From NCBI GenBank assembly GCA_003646055.1, contig QNDZ01000061.1, positions 1 to 8,868 on the forward strand: a stretch of DNA of 8,868 bases, read 5' to 3'. A model generated the notes under the pieces. It saw only the letters and a list, made by a program, of their open reading frames with translations. It ran no database searches and was not told the origin of the DNA. Of the stretch, positions 1 through 6,260 are shown one piece after another. The stretch is from a bacterium (GTDB taxonomy: Bacteria; Hydrothermota; UBA3072; B12-G15). Position numbers and translations under genes: made by a program. Positions within the stretch are counted from its first letter, which is position 1; each line of letters opens with the position of its first letter.

Positions 1-846
1 ACAACAAAGGAGTGCACAATTCCCTCCTATCACTGCACTATATAGAAGATATGCTATCTGGGATGTGTCAGGTTGAACTGTTGTTGCCCCTATTCTGCAA
101 CCCAAAACCCTATTGGGTGAGGATACTATCACACGTACATCCCCATAAGTTCCTCTATCTCTGAAAACACCATACACAATTTCAAAGCCCCAGGCAGAGG
201 AATCAGCATAACAGTAATAGATGGAAGAGTCAGCAGTGGTGACATCACAATCAATAAATTTATCAACAATCACAACCTTCAGGGTATCCCAGTTGTATCC
301 ATCATCAGCTGTCCTCATCAACCTCAGGGTATCATAACCATTGAAAACATTTTTTATAGTTATCAGATATATATACTGGTCAGGAAAATTATCCTTTTCT
401 ATCCTGACATTTGTAAATTCTGATGTTGACGAACCCTGCCCAATATAATGGCGGACCTCAGAAGTAGAATCCTTCACACAAAAAACAAGATTGTTATCAA
501 TATTTCGCCCTAAAGCATGGGCATGATATATCTTCCCACTATAGCCTGAGAGTATTCTGCATGAATAATATGGATAAATGTCGAAAAAATATCCGGAATC
601 ATAAAAATACCACGTCTGTCCATGGTCATCTGATTTAAAAATAACAAAACCTGAACACCCTGCAGGAATCCCTGCCAGATCGCCAGAATCACTGCTGAAA
701 ATAAGGTAAATATCTCCAGTTGTATAATCGTAGTCAGTTCCGAACTTTACCCGATAACCCAGTGAATCAAGAATAAGCACATCCTGAGAATCAGGGGGAG
801 TCCATAGAAAACTTGAAAAAAGAGTTAAACAGATACAGTAAAACAT
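1..846 (-). CDS. Secreted beta-propeller-like protein with Asp-box (BNR) repeats, partial (C-terminus off the left edge)
   Basis: This minus-strand frame is open from the ATG at 846-844 to the window edge: 282 codons without a stop. The start has a strong Shine-Dalgarno site (GGAGGT, 856-851) five bases upstream. Residues 1-15 (MFYCICLTLFSSFLW) are a hydrophobic export signal with no basic residue ahead of the core. Two Asp-box motifs (S/T-x-D-x-G-x-x-W) are visible: SDDHGQTW at residues 72-79 and TADDGYNW at 179-186, each after a hydrophobic beta-strand. The rest is Tyr/Asp/Ser-rich and strand-like, with repeated 'ADSS' segments near residues 203-216. Asp boxes mark turns in sialidase-type and related propellers, so a secreted or surface beta-propeller is the best reading. 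Catalytic sialidase arginines cannot be assigned, so no enzymatic role is claimed. It is divergent from the Bat operon. A C-terminal sorting domain could lie outside the window. Confidence 0.85.
   Translation of the reverse strand, partial: MFYCICLTLFSSFLWTPPDSQDVLILDSLGYRVKFGTDYDYTTGDIYLIFSSDSGDLAGIPAGCSGFVIFKSDDHGQTWYFYDSGYFFDIYPYYSCRILSGYSGKIYHAHALGRNIDNNLVFCVKDSTSEVRHYIGQGSSTSEFTNVRIEKDNFPDQYIYLITIKNVFNGYDTLRLMRTADDGYNWDTLKVVIVDKFIDCDVTTADSSIYYCYADSSAWGFEIVYGVFRDRGTYGDVRVIVSSPNRVLGCRIGATTVQPDTSQIAYLLYSAVIGGNCALLCC
289..312 (-). other. Asp-box (BNR) motif 2 in the secreted protein
   Basis: The motif encodes TADDGYNW (residues 179-186), fitting S/T-x-D-x-G-x-x-W. It lies 107 residues after the first copy, which suggests further blades between and beyond the two motifs. 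Confidence 0.7.
610..633 (-). other. Asp-box (BNR) motif 1 in the secreted protein
   Basis: The motif encodes SDDHGQTW (residues 72-79), an exact match to the Asp-box consensus S-x-D-x-G-x-T-W. It follows a hydrophobic strand (GFVIF), the usual position for this beta-hairpin turn. Confidence 0.85.
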
Positions 847-850
847 AGCC

Positions 851-856
851 ACCTCC
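851..856 (-). promoter_or_regulatory. Ribosome binding site for the secreted propeller gene
   Basis: On the minus strand the sequence reads AAAAGGAGGTGGCTATG. GGAGG lies five bases before the ATG at 846, which fixes this start for a gene running off the window. Confidence 0.8.
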
Positions 857-919
857 TTTTTCAAAGATTTCCATTAAATGCTATGCAAAATTTGTTCCAG
901 AATCACATAACTGAAATTC

Positions 920-947
920 AATAAAATAAATTTTAACAGATTGTCAA
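920..947 (-). promoter_or_regulatory. Candidate promoter of the secreted propeller gene
   Basis: On the minus strand there is a perfect -35 hexamer TTGACA (947-942). After a 16-base spacer comes a weak -10, TTTATT (925-920; 4 of 6 consensus). Transcription would start near 913 and give a leader of about 65 nt. The weak -10 limits confidence. Confidence 0.4.
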
Positions 948-961
948 AATTTTCAACCTGT
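936..961. repeat. Imperfect dyad, possible shared operator
   Basis: The half-sites ACAGATTG (936-943) and CAACCTGT (954-961) are inverted copies with one mismatch, around a 10-base AT-rich centre (TCAAAATTTT). The dyad covers the -35 elements proposed for both the leftward and the rightward promoter. That is the placement expected of a repressor site, but no regulator gene is present in the window. Confidence 0.35.
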
Positions 962-968
962 GTATAAA
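941..968 (+). promoter_or_regulatory. Candidate distal promoter (P1) of the Bat operon
   Basis: TTGTCA (941-946, 5 of 6 to the -35 consensus) and TATAAA (963-968, 5 of 6 to the -10) are separated by 16 bases. A start near 975 would give a leader of about 160 nt before moxR. Its -35 overlaps, on the opposite strand, the -35 proposed for the leftward gene, so the two would be face-to-back on one control site. Confidence 0.4.
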
Positions 969-1030
969 AATATAAATATCCATCGTTGTACCTTTGTGGT
1001 GTAATACAGGAAGTTTTAACTGAAGCAGAT

Positions 1031-1041
1031 CAAACTGTTTG
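1031..1041. repeat. 11-bp palindrome CAAACTGTTTG
   Basis: This perfect 5-bp inverted repeat around one central base overlaps the right arm of the distant inverted repeat. It lies in the leader of the distal Bat promoter. It is too short to act as a terminator and has no T-run after it. Confidence 0.3.
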
Positions 1042-1081
1042 GAACAAATCAAACCATGGGATTGTCTATTTTTTTGAAAAC

Positions 1082-1110
1082 TTGCCTCTTTCCCTCTTCC
1101 TTTATATATT
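1082..1110 (+). promoter_or_regulatory. Candidate proximal promoter (P2) of the Bat operon
   Basis: TTGCCT (1082-1087, 4 of 6) and TATATT (1105-1110, 5 of 6) are separated by the ideal 17 bases. The start would be near 1117, leaving a short leader that still includes the moxR ribosome binding site. It is as plausible as the distal candidate, and both could be used. Confidence 0.4.
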
Positions 1111-1127
1111 GGAACTAAATATAAAAA

Positions 1128-1133
1128 GGAGGT
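1128..1133 (+). promoter_or_regulatory. Ribosome binding site of moxR (bears on the start codon)
   Basis: AAAAAGGAGGT is followed directly by ATGATGG. The first ATG (1134) has only one base after GGAGG, while the second in-frame ATG (1137) has four. Spacing therefore favours initiation at 1137, which would make the protein one residue shorter. Confidence 0.7.
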
Positions 1134-2126
1134 ATGATGGAGATAGATATAAATGCAATAAATCAAAAAGCACAGGAGGAGAGTTCTTTTCTAACATCCC
1201 TCTTCTCTGAAATCGGTAAGGCCATTATAGGACAGAAATACCTTATTGAGAGACAACTCATATGCCTTTTAACAGATGGACATCTTTTGATTGAGGGTGT
1301 TCCAGGACTTGCAAAGACCTACTCTGTTAGGGTGCTTGCACAGGCAATTGATGCAGATTTCAGAAGGATTCAGTTTACACCAGACCTCCTTCCCGCTGAC
1401 ATCACAGGAACAGAGATATTCAACCAGAAGAAGGGTACATTCATACCCAAAAAGGGACCCATATTCGCAAACCTCATACTTGCAGACGAGATAAACAGGG
1501 CGCCACCAAAAGTTCAATCAGCCCTGCTTGAGGCCATGCAGGAAAGACAGGTCACTATTGGGGAAGAAACCTTCAAACTTCCAGAACCATTCCTGGTGCT
1601 TGCAACCCAGAATCCCATTGAACAGGAGGGAACATACCCCCTTCCAGAAGCACAGGTCGACAGGTTCAAACTGAAGGTGGTCATCACCTATCCATCCAGG
1701 GAGGAGGAGAAAATCATAATGGACCTCCAGACAGGTAAGAAACTCCCTGAAATCAAACCCGTAATAAAACTTGATGACATAAAAAGGGTGAAGGAGTTCG
1801 TCAAGGAGATATACGTTGACGAGAAGATTAAAAAGTACATTCTGGATATTGTTTTTGCTACAAGGTTTCCTGAAGAATTCGGTCTTGAGGAACTCAAGGC
1901 CTTTATAAGATACGGTGCATCCCCAAGGGCTTCAATCTACCTTCTTGAGACCTCAAGGGCGCACGCATTCCTGAATAGAAGGGGATTTGTAATCCCTGAG
2001 GATGTGAAGGCCATGGCAATGGATGTGCTGAGACACAGGATTATCCTCTCCTATGAGGCAGAGGCGGAGGAGGTCTCTGTGGAGGATATTATAAGGAAGA
2101 TACTTGATACCATTGAGGTGCCATGA
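1134..2126 (+). CDS. moxR: MoxR-family AAA+ ATPase (Bat operon)
   Basis: A cytoplasmic AAA+ ATPase of 330 residues, the usual MoxR length. These proteins act as chaperone-like ATPases on VWA-domain partners. Visible motifs in order: Walker A GVPGLAKT (residues 55-62), Walker B LILADEIN (114-121), sensor 1 ending in N160 (ATQNP), the family-typical stretch ending in QVDRF with candidate arginine finger R177, and sensor 2 GASPR with R265. The C-terminal lid (about 215-330) includes the conserved SRAHAFL helix and GFVIPEDV. All catalytic residues are present, so the enzyme should be active. The start may be the second ATG at 1137, judged from ribosome-site spacing. It heads the operon, and its stop overlaps the DUF58 start by 4 nt (ATGA). 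The MoxR assignment is near certain; the actual substrate is inferred only from the neighbours. Confidence 0.96.
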   Translation: MMEIDINAINQKAQEESSFLTSLFSEIGKAIIGQKYLIERQLICLLTDGHLLIEGVPGLAKTYSVRVLAQAIDADFRRIQFTPDLLPADITGTEIFNQKKGTFIPKKGPIFANLILADEINRAPPKVQSALLEAMQERQVTIGEETFKLPEPFLVLATQNPIEQEGTYPLPEAQVDRFKLKVVITYPSREEEKIIMDLQTGKKLPEIKPVIKLDDIKRVKEFVKEIYVDEKIKKYILDIVFATRFPEEFGLEELKAFIRYGASPRASIYLLETSRAHAFLNRRGFVIPEDVKAMAMDVLRHRIILSYEAEAEEVSVEDIIRKILDTIEVP

Positions 2127-2992
2127 CAGAAACAGAGGTTCTTAAAAAGGTCAGAAGGATTGAGATAAAAACAAGGAAGGTGGTTGACACCCTCCTTGGT
2201 GGAGATTACAGGTCTTCATTCAGGGGAAAGGGCATGGAATTTCACGATGTAAGGGAATACACAATTGGGGATGATGTCAGGACAATTGACTGGAAGGTTA
2301 CTGCAAGAATGAATCACCCATATGTGAAGAGGTTCATTGAGGAGAGGGAACTGAACATCATGCTTCTCATTGACCTCTCTGGTTCTTCCCTCTTTGGTTC
2401 AAGGGGAATAAAGAGACACACAATGGCTGAGATTGGAGCAATCCTTGCCTTTTCTGCCATAAGAAACAACGACAGGGTTGGCCTTCTTCTCTTTACTGAT
2501 ATGGTGGAGAAGTACATTCCCCTTGAGAAGGGGAGGAGACATGGCCTGAGAATAATCAGGGATATACTCTTTTTCAATCCAGAAAACAGAGCAACTGACC
2601 CATTGCCATCATTTGAATTCATTCTCCATGCCATCAAGAGGAGAGGTATCGTGTTCCTTATATCCGATTTCATGGGTGAAGGGTTTAAGCCAGATAGGAT
2701 AAGGAAAACCTTCTCTGTTCTGTCAAGGAAACACGACCTTATCCCAATTGTTGTGAGAGACCCACTTGAGGTTAGATTCCCTGTGAGTGGTATTATCACT
2801 GTTTCTGACCTTGAGAATGGGGAAATGATCGGGCTTCTGCCAGGAGAGGTGAAGAGGCTTGAAAAGGATTACAGGAGGATAAAGGAGATGTTCAGGGAAA
2901 CAGGTGTTGACTGGATTGAGATACTCACTGGTCAGGATTATACAGAGCCCCTGCACAGGTTTTTCAGAATGAGGGCAAGGAGAAGGAGATGA
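2123..2992 (+). CDS. DUF58 protein with VWA-like fold
   Basis: A protein of 289 residues, the length usual for the short cytoplasmic DUF58 proteins that follow moxR. The DUF58 signature is clear at residues 36-62: GKGMEFHDVREY, then GDDVRTIDW and TAR. A VWA-like half follows: the hydrophobic strand and MIDAS-type DLSGSS (D84, S86, S88), a strand/helix pair around 105-125, and FLISDF (178-183). No signal peptide or membrane helix is visible, and the C-terminus is strongly basic (RMRARRRR). GAGG (2115-2118) sits four bases before the ATG. It overlaps both neighbours by 4 nt. Members of this family are always found beside MoxR ATPases and are probably their direct partner; no enzymatic activity is established. 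Confidence 0.95.
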   Translation: MTETEVLKKVRRIEIKTRKVVDTLLGGDYRSSFRGKGMEFHDVREYTIGDDVRTIDWKVTARMNHPYVKRFIEERELNIMLLIDLSGSSLFGSRGIKRHTMAEIGAILAFSAIRNNDRVGLLLFTDMVEKYIPLEKGRRHGLRIIRDILFFNPENRATDPLPSFEFILHAIKRRGIVFLISDFMGEGFKPDRIRKTFSVLSRKHDLIPIVVRDPLEVRFPVSGIITVSDLENGEMIGLLPGEVKRLEKDYRRIKEMFRETGVDWIEILTGQDYTEPLHRFFRMRARRRR

Positions 2993-3759
2993 TACTACTT
3001 CTTCTCTTTCTTGACTACAATGTGAAAATATCAAAGGAAACAATCACAGTGGGTGAACCCCTTGAGATAACAATCCAGTGGAAGGACACATTCAAACTCT
3101 ACCCCTCATCTCCCGATACAATGATGATTGAAATCCTTGACAAAGATATAAAAACCGAAAAGAACGAATCAAAGGGTATCTGGAAGTTAACTGCCTATTC
3201 ACCGGGGGATAAGGCCGTAAACTTCCTGAGAAAGGGAGACACAATCCCAGCTGTTCAGATAAACTTCACAGTGAAAAGTGTGCTCACTGGAAAGGAGAGG
3301 GATATTGCTGATGTAAGACCACCCATGGGAATGTTCAATCCCCTGTACCTCCTTTACCTGCTTTTAATCCCCCTGGCACTCATTATTTATCTGCTGGTGA
3401 GAAGGAAAAAACACAAACCCCCTGTGGTGAAGGAGGAAGAAGTCCCACCGGATGTTGAGGCACTTGAAACCCTGAATAAAATAAAAGACCTGATTGATGA
3501 AGACCTGAAACTCTTCTTCACCGGACTCTCGGAATTGTTCAGAAGATACATTGAGAGAAGGTTCAGGATACCTGCAATTGAAGCAACAACAACGGAGATA
3601 GCTCACTATATCAGGAAAAAACATATAAAGGAACTTGAAGTGTGCATAGATTGGCTAAGGGAGTGGGATATATATAAATTCACCGAAATCATGCCACAGA
3701 AACAGAGGGCTGAAGAGTACTTCAAAAAGGTGGAGGAGTTCATAAATGTATCTAAATAA
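2989..3759 (+). CDS. Small membrane protein resembling a short BatD (third gene of the Bat cluster)
   Basis: A protein of 256 residues with a very short hydrophobic N-terminus (MILLLLFLD), a strand-rich, probably Ig-like extracytoplasmic part (about 12-105), one membrane helix (about 118-137) followed by basic residues (RRKKHK), and a cytoplasmic helical domain (about 155-256). The helical domain contains RRYIERRFRIPAIE (185-198) and a following TTTEI. It aligns with the C-terminal domain of BatD in this operon (LDFIKYRFNVEAYG, then TVEEI). Proteins with this layout commonly sit between the DUF58 and batA genes and are usually annotated as hypothetical or DUF4381-like. AAGGAG at 2977-2982 is six bases from the ATG; a second AAGGAG touches it. 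The downstream overlap with batA is 14 nt. A role as membrane scaffold for the ATPase/VWA complex is inference. Confidence 0.85.
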   Translation: MILLLLFLDYNVKISKETITVGEPLEITIQWKDTFKLYPSSPDTMMIEILDKDIKTEKNESKGIWKLTAYSPGDKAVNFLRKGDTIPAVQINFTVKSVLTGKERDIADVRPPMGMFNPLYLLYLLLIPLALIIYLLVRRKKHKPPVVKEEEVPPDVEALETLNKIKDLIDEDLKLFFTGLSELFRRYIERRFRIPAIEATTTEIAHYIRKKHIKELEVCIDWLREWDIYKFTEIMPQKQRAEEYFKKVEEFINVSK

Positions 3760-4711
3760 ACCCCTATTCCTGCTACTGCTCCTTCTCATTCCATTCCTGT
3801 ATTTCCTGTCATGGAGGAGGCAGGGGAGACTTCCATTTTCATACACAGGTATTTTCAAAAAGAGATGGTGGAGAAAACCCCTTTCCCAGTTGCCACTCTA
3901 CCTGCTTTTGCTCTCCTATACAATGGGTGTGATTGCCCTTGCAAGGCCACAGAAGGGGATTACAAGGGAAATTGTTGAGAAAAAGGGGATTGACATTGTG
4001 ATTGCCCTTGACATCTCAAGCAGTATGCTTGCTGAGGACTTCAGACCCCAGAATAGGATACAGGTGGCAAAGGATGTGGCTGCAAGATTTATAGAGAAGA
4101 GACAGGGCGACAGGATTGGCCTTGTTGTTTTCGCAAAGGGTGCATTGATGCAGTGTCCACTCACCATTGACCACGGAATTCTTTTGAAACTGCTGAAACA
4201 GGTGGATATTGGCATGTTGCCCGATGGAACAGCCATTGGTATGGGCATAGGAACTGCACTTGTTATGCTGGAGAACTCCAGAGCAAAGGAGAAGGTTATT
4301 GTTCTCCTGACAGATGGAAGGAATAATGCGGGAAAGATAACGCCCGACAGGGCTGCGGAGATGGCAAAAGAGATGGGGGTAAAAATCTACACGGTTGCAA
4401 TTGGTAAGAGAGGACCCGTACCCTTTCCAGTCATGAGGGGCGGAATTAAAACATATGTAATGGCAAGATTTGACGTGAATGATTCAGAACTTATGGACAT
4501 TGCTGAGAAAACAGGAGGAAAATTCTTCACGGCCACATCACCCACAATGCTCAGGGATGTTATGGAGACAATAAACAAACTCCAGCCTACAAGGTTCAAA
4601 ATAATCCGATACAAGGATTACAGGGAAAAGATGAACCTTTTCCTGATTCCAGCCATCCTTCTCCTTGCCCTTTACTTCGTTGAACCCCTCATAACACGGA
4701 GGTTGCCGTGA
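3746..4711 (+). CDS. batA: BatA: membrane-anchored VWA-domain protein
   Basis: A protein of 321 residues with the BatA/BatB layout: membrane helices at about 5-21 and 49-66, a VWA domain at about 82-280 facing the periplasm or cytoplasm depending on topology, and a C-terminal helix at about 297-313. The MIDAS metal site is complete: DISSSM (D89, S91, S93), T162 in DGTAIG, and D190 in LLTDGRNN. CPLT (137-140) and GDRIGLVVFA are shared with the next gene. GGAGG at 3732-3736 lies nine bases before the ATG, within the end of the previous gene. In Bacteroides the Bat proteins were linked to aerotolerance, and in other bacteria to stress resistance; the molecular target is unknown. The assignment to BatA rather than BatB rests on gene order and the shorter post-MIDAS loop. 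Confidence 0.93.
   Translation: MYLNKPLFLLLLLLIPFLYFLSWRRQGRLPFSYTGIFKKRWWRKPLSQLPLYLLLLSYTMGVIALARPQKGITREIVEKKGIDIVIALDISSSMLAEDFRPQNRIQVAKDVAARFIEKRQGDRIGLVVFAKGALMQCPLTIDHGILLKLLKQVDIGMLPDGTAIGMGIGTALVMLENSRAKEKVIVLLTDGRNNAGKITPDRAAEMAKEMGVKIYTVAIGKRGPVPFPVMRGGIKTYVMARFDVNDSELMDIAEKTGGKFFTATSPTMLRDVMETINKLQPTRFKIIRYKDYREKMNLFLIPAILLLALYFVEPLITRRLP
4698..4702 (+). promoter_or_regulatory. Ribosome binding site supporting the GTG start of batB
   Basis: GGAGG is followed by TTGCC and then GTG at 4708. The five-base spacing and the GTGA overlap with the batA stop support this unusual start codon. Confidence 0.75.
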
Positions 4712-5685
4712 ACTGGGCAAAACCCGAGATGCTATATTTACTCTTCCTTATCCCCATCTTCATCATTGTGCATATAATCAGGATCCTCAGAAGAAAGAGG
4801 GTGATAAGGAAGGTCTTCAATGGGAATCCTTCACCATTTGAGATAAACAGGGCAAAGGAGACAGCAAGATTCATCCTCCTCCTTCTCTCCTTTATCTTCA
4901 TGACCATCGCCTCTGCGAGGCCAAGATGGGGTGAAAAACCAGAGGTAAAAAAGGGAAGGGGGATTGATATAATCTTCTGCATAGATGTATCAAAGAGCAT
5001 GCTGTGTGAGGATGTGAAACCAACAAGGCTTGACATGGCAAAACTCGGGGCAAGGGTGCTTGCAGAAGAGACTGCTGGAAACAGGTTTGGGCTTGTTGCA
5101 TTTGCTGGTGATGCATACCTCCTGTGCCCACTCACATCAGACCTGGGCATCCTCTCAATGTATCTTGACATACTGAAACCAGAAAACTTCCCTGTTCCAG
5201 GAACTAACATAGGAAGGGCAATAGATGTTGCAACAGATGCCTTTGATAAAAACTCAACTGCCTCAAAGGTGATTGTTATATTCAGTGATGGTGAAAACCT
5301 TACTGGTGCGGTTGAGCCTTCGATAAAAAAGGCCATATCAAAGGGGATCAGGATATTCACAATAGGTGTTGGGACAAAGGATGGAGCACCCGTGCCAGAG
5401 GTGGATTCACTGGGTAATATCAGGGGTTATAAAAAAATCAATGGCAAACCTGTGATTTCAAAACCCAATCCAACCCTCCTTATGAACATAGGTCTGATGG
5501 GGAAAGGGGGATATGCAGGTATGAACACATCAAACCTTATGCCTGTTATCCAGGCCTTCAAACGCCTGAGAAAGGGTGAATTTGGTGAGGAGAGATACCT
5601 TGACCTGCAGGAGAAATACCATTATTTTTTAATTGTTGCCCTTGTTTTCCTTGTTGCAGGAATAATCATAGGGGAGGCCAAATGA
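4708..5685 (+). CDS. batB: BatB: membrane-anchored VWA-domain protein
   Basis: A protein of 325 residues starting at GTG, chosen from the ribosome binding site and the 4-nt GTGA overlap with batA. Membrane helices lie at about 8-26, 53-69 and 306-321. The VWA domain (about 85-290) has a full MIDAS: DVSKSM (D93, S95, S97), T166 in GTNIG, and D194 in IFSDGEN. After the domain core comes the loop typical of BatB, GVGTKDGAPVPEVDSLGNI (221-239), then GYKK and KPVISK. It is a paralogue of BatA: the same helices, RP motif before the domain (RPRWG against RPQKG), SML-x-ED after the MIDAS and CPLT segment. BatA and BatB are thought to form the VWA core of the Bat complex, probably as a mixed assembly; that stoichiometry is not shown by sequence. 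Confidence 0.93.
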   Translation: MNWAKPEMLYLLFLIPIFIIVHIIRILRRKRVIRKVFNGNPSPFEINRAKETARFILLLLSFIFMTIASARPRWGEKPEVKKGRGIDIIFCIDVSKSMLCEDVKPTRLDMAKLGARVLAEETAGNRFGLVAFAGDAYLLCPLTSDLGILSMYLDILKPENFPVPGTNIGRAIDVATDAFDKNSTASKVIVIFSDGENLTGAVEPSIKKAISKGIRIFTIGVGTKDGAPVPEVDSLGNIRGYKKINGKPVISKPNPTLLMNIGLMGKGGYAGMNTSNLMPVIQAFKRLRKGEFGEERYLDLQEKYHYFLIVALVFLVAGIIIGEAK

Positions 5686-6260
5686 TACTGATACTTATAT
5701 CCACGGTGGCGGGTATTGTGAATCAGGGAAATAAATTCTTCAGGGAAGGGAAGTATGATACTGCCCTATCATATTACAATCAGGCTGAACTTTTATCCCC
5801 TGAAAATCCTGTTATAAAATTCAACAAGGGTGTGGCACTGTACAAACTTGGAAGGATGGATGAGGCTGAGAAAAGCCTGCTTGGTGCATTAAAAACAAAA
5901 AACCCTGTGCTTAAACAGAGAACATTCTACAATCTTGGAAACACCTACTATAAGATGGGGAAACTGGACAATGCAATAAAATCATACATCTCTGCTCTGA
6001 AACTCAACCCATTTGACAAAGAGGCAAAGAAGAACCTTGAAATGTGCCTGAAGCAAAAAAAACAGAATAAGTCAAAGAATAACAAAAAGGAGAAGAATAA
6101 AAACCAGCAGAAAAACGAGAAACAGAAGCCGAAGGAAAAGAAGCAGAATGGGGATGTAAAACAGCAACTTCAGGCTGTCCAGAATGAATTGAAAAAACTC
6201 CTGAAGAAGAACATACAGAAGAAAAAGGGCAAAGGAGGAGGAAGTGTCAGGGATTGGTAG
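5682..6260 (+). CDS. batC: BatC: TPR protein with lysine-rich tail
   Basis: A protein of 192 residues. It has a short hydrophobic start (MILILISTVAG), then TPR helices from about 13 to 122. The clearest repeats are QGNKFFREGKYDTALSYYNQ (15-34), FNKGVALYKLGRMDEAEKSL (47-66) and YNLGNTYYKMGKLDNAIKSY (83-102). Residues 125-157 are an almost purely Lys/Asn/Gln/Glu low-complexity linker, followed by a short predicted helix (158-179) and a Gly-rich end finishing in SVRDW. A terminal Asp-Trp after a glycine-containing tail is, as I recall, common in BatC proteins. GGAGG at 5673-5677 is four bases from the ATG, which overlaps the batB stop (ATGA). TPRs bind protein partners, probably other Bat proteins. 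The basic linker could touch membrane phospholipid or peptidoglycan, but that is speculation. Confidence 0.88.
   Translation: MILILISTVAGIVNQGNKFFREGKYDTALSYYNQAELLSPENPVIKFNKGVALYKLGRMDEAEKSLLGALKTKNPVLKQRTFYNLGNTYYKMGKLDNAIKSYISALKLNPFDKEAKKNLEMCLKQKKQNKSKNNKKEKNKNQQKNEKQKPKEKKQNGDVKQQLQAVQNELKKLLKKNIQKKKGKGGGSVRDW
6234..6238 (+). promoter_or_regulatory. Ribosome binding site supporting the GTG start of batD
   Basis: AAAGGAGGAGGAA precedes GTG at 6244, with GGAGG five bases upstream of the start. The site lies inside the end of batC and encodes its Lys-Gly-Gly-Gly tail, so this part of batC carries a double role. Confidence 0.75.

Larger units (their letters stand above)
890..1049. repeat. 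Widely spaced 10-bp inverted repeat
   Basis: ATTTGTTCCA at 890-899 is the exact reverse complement of TGGAACAAAT at 1040-1049, with 140 bases between. The arms bracket the candidate divergent promoters. The match stops at 10 bp on both sides, so this could be a pair of protein-binding sites or chance. Confidence 0.3.
847..1133. other. Divergent intergenic region (287 bp)
   Basis: No gene is supported here. The region is very AT-rich around 911-980. It contains candidate promoters for both flanking genes, a 24-bp imperfect dyad at 936-961, a widely spaced 10-bp inverted repeat (890-899 with 1040-1049) and an 11-bp palindrome at 1031-1041. Short open frames crossing it lack a ribosome binding site and show no recognisable protein. 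No tRNA, structured RNA or terminator hairpin was recognised. Confidence 0.7.

Noticed and set aside
510..692. Short minus-strand frame inside the propeller gene
   Set aside because: It is in a different frame from the long open frame, which has Asp boxes, a signal sequence and a strong ribosome binding site.
1031..1041. CAAACTGTTTG as a terminator or attenuator stem
   Set aside because: The 5-bp stem has a one-base loop, which cannot form a stable RNA hairpin, and no T-run follows; it is kept only as a possible protein-binding site.
933..1166. Minus-strand open frame over the intergenic region
   Set aside because: It covers the candidate promoters and the moxR start, lacks a Shine-Dalgarno site and looks like AT-rich random coding.
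986..1210. Short plus-strand open frame across the moxR leader
   Set aside because: It starts at a TTG with no ribosome binding site, overlaps the start of moxR in another frame and its protein shows no recognisable features.
2314..2799. 161-codon minus-strand open frame opposite the DUF58 gene
   Set aside because: It is an antisense shadow of a confidently assigned conserved gene, with no ribosome site or recognisable domain.
4689..5360. 223-codon minus-strand open frame opposite batB
   Set aside because: It is the antisense shadow of the conserved VWA gene; the batB product on the plus strand has full family motifs and a ribosome site.
1134..5685. Idea that the MoxR plus VWA genes are a new defence or conflict system
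   Set aside because: Some defence systems pair MoxR ATPases with VWA proteins, but here the full standard Bat order with membrane anchors, BatD and BatE is present and there is no effector, nuclease or mobile element nearby.
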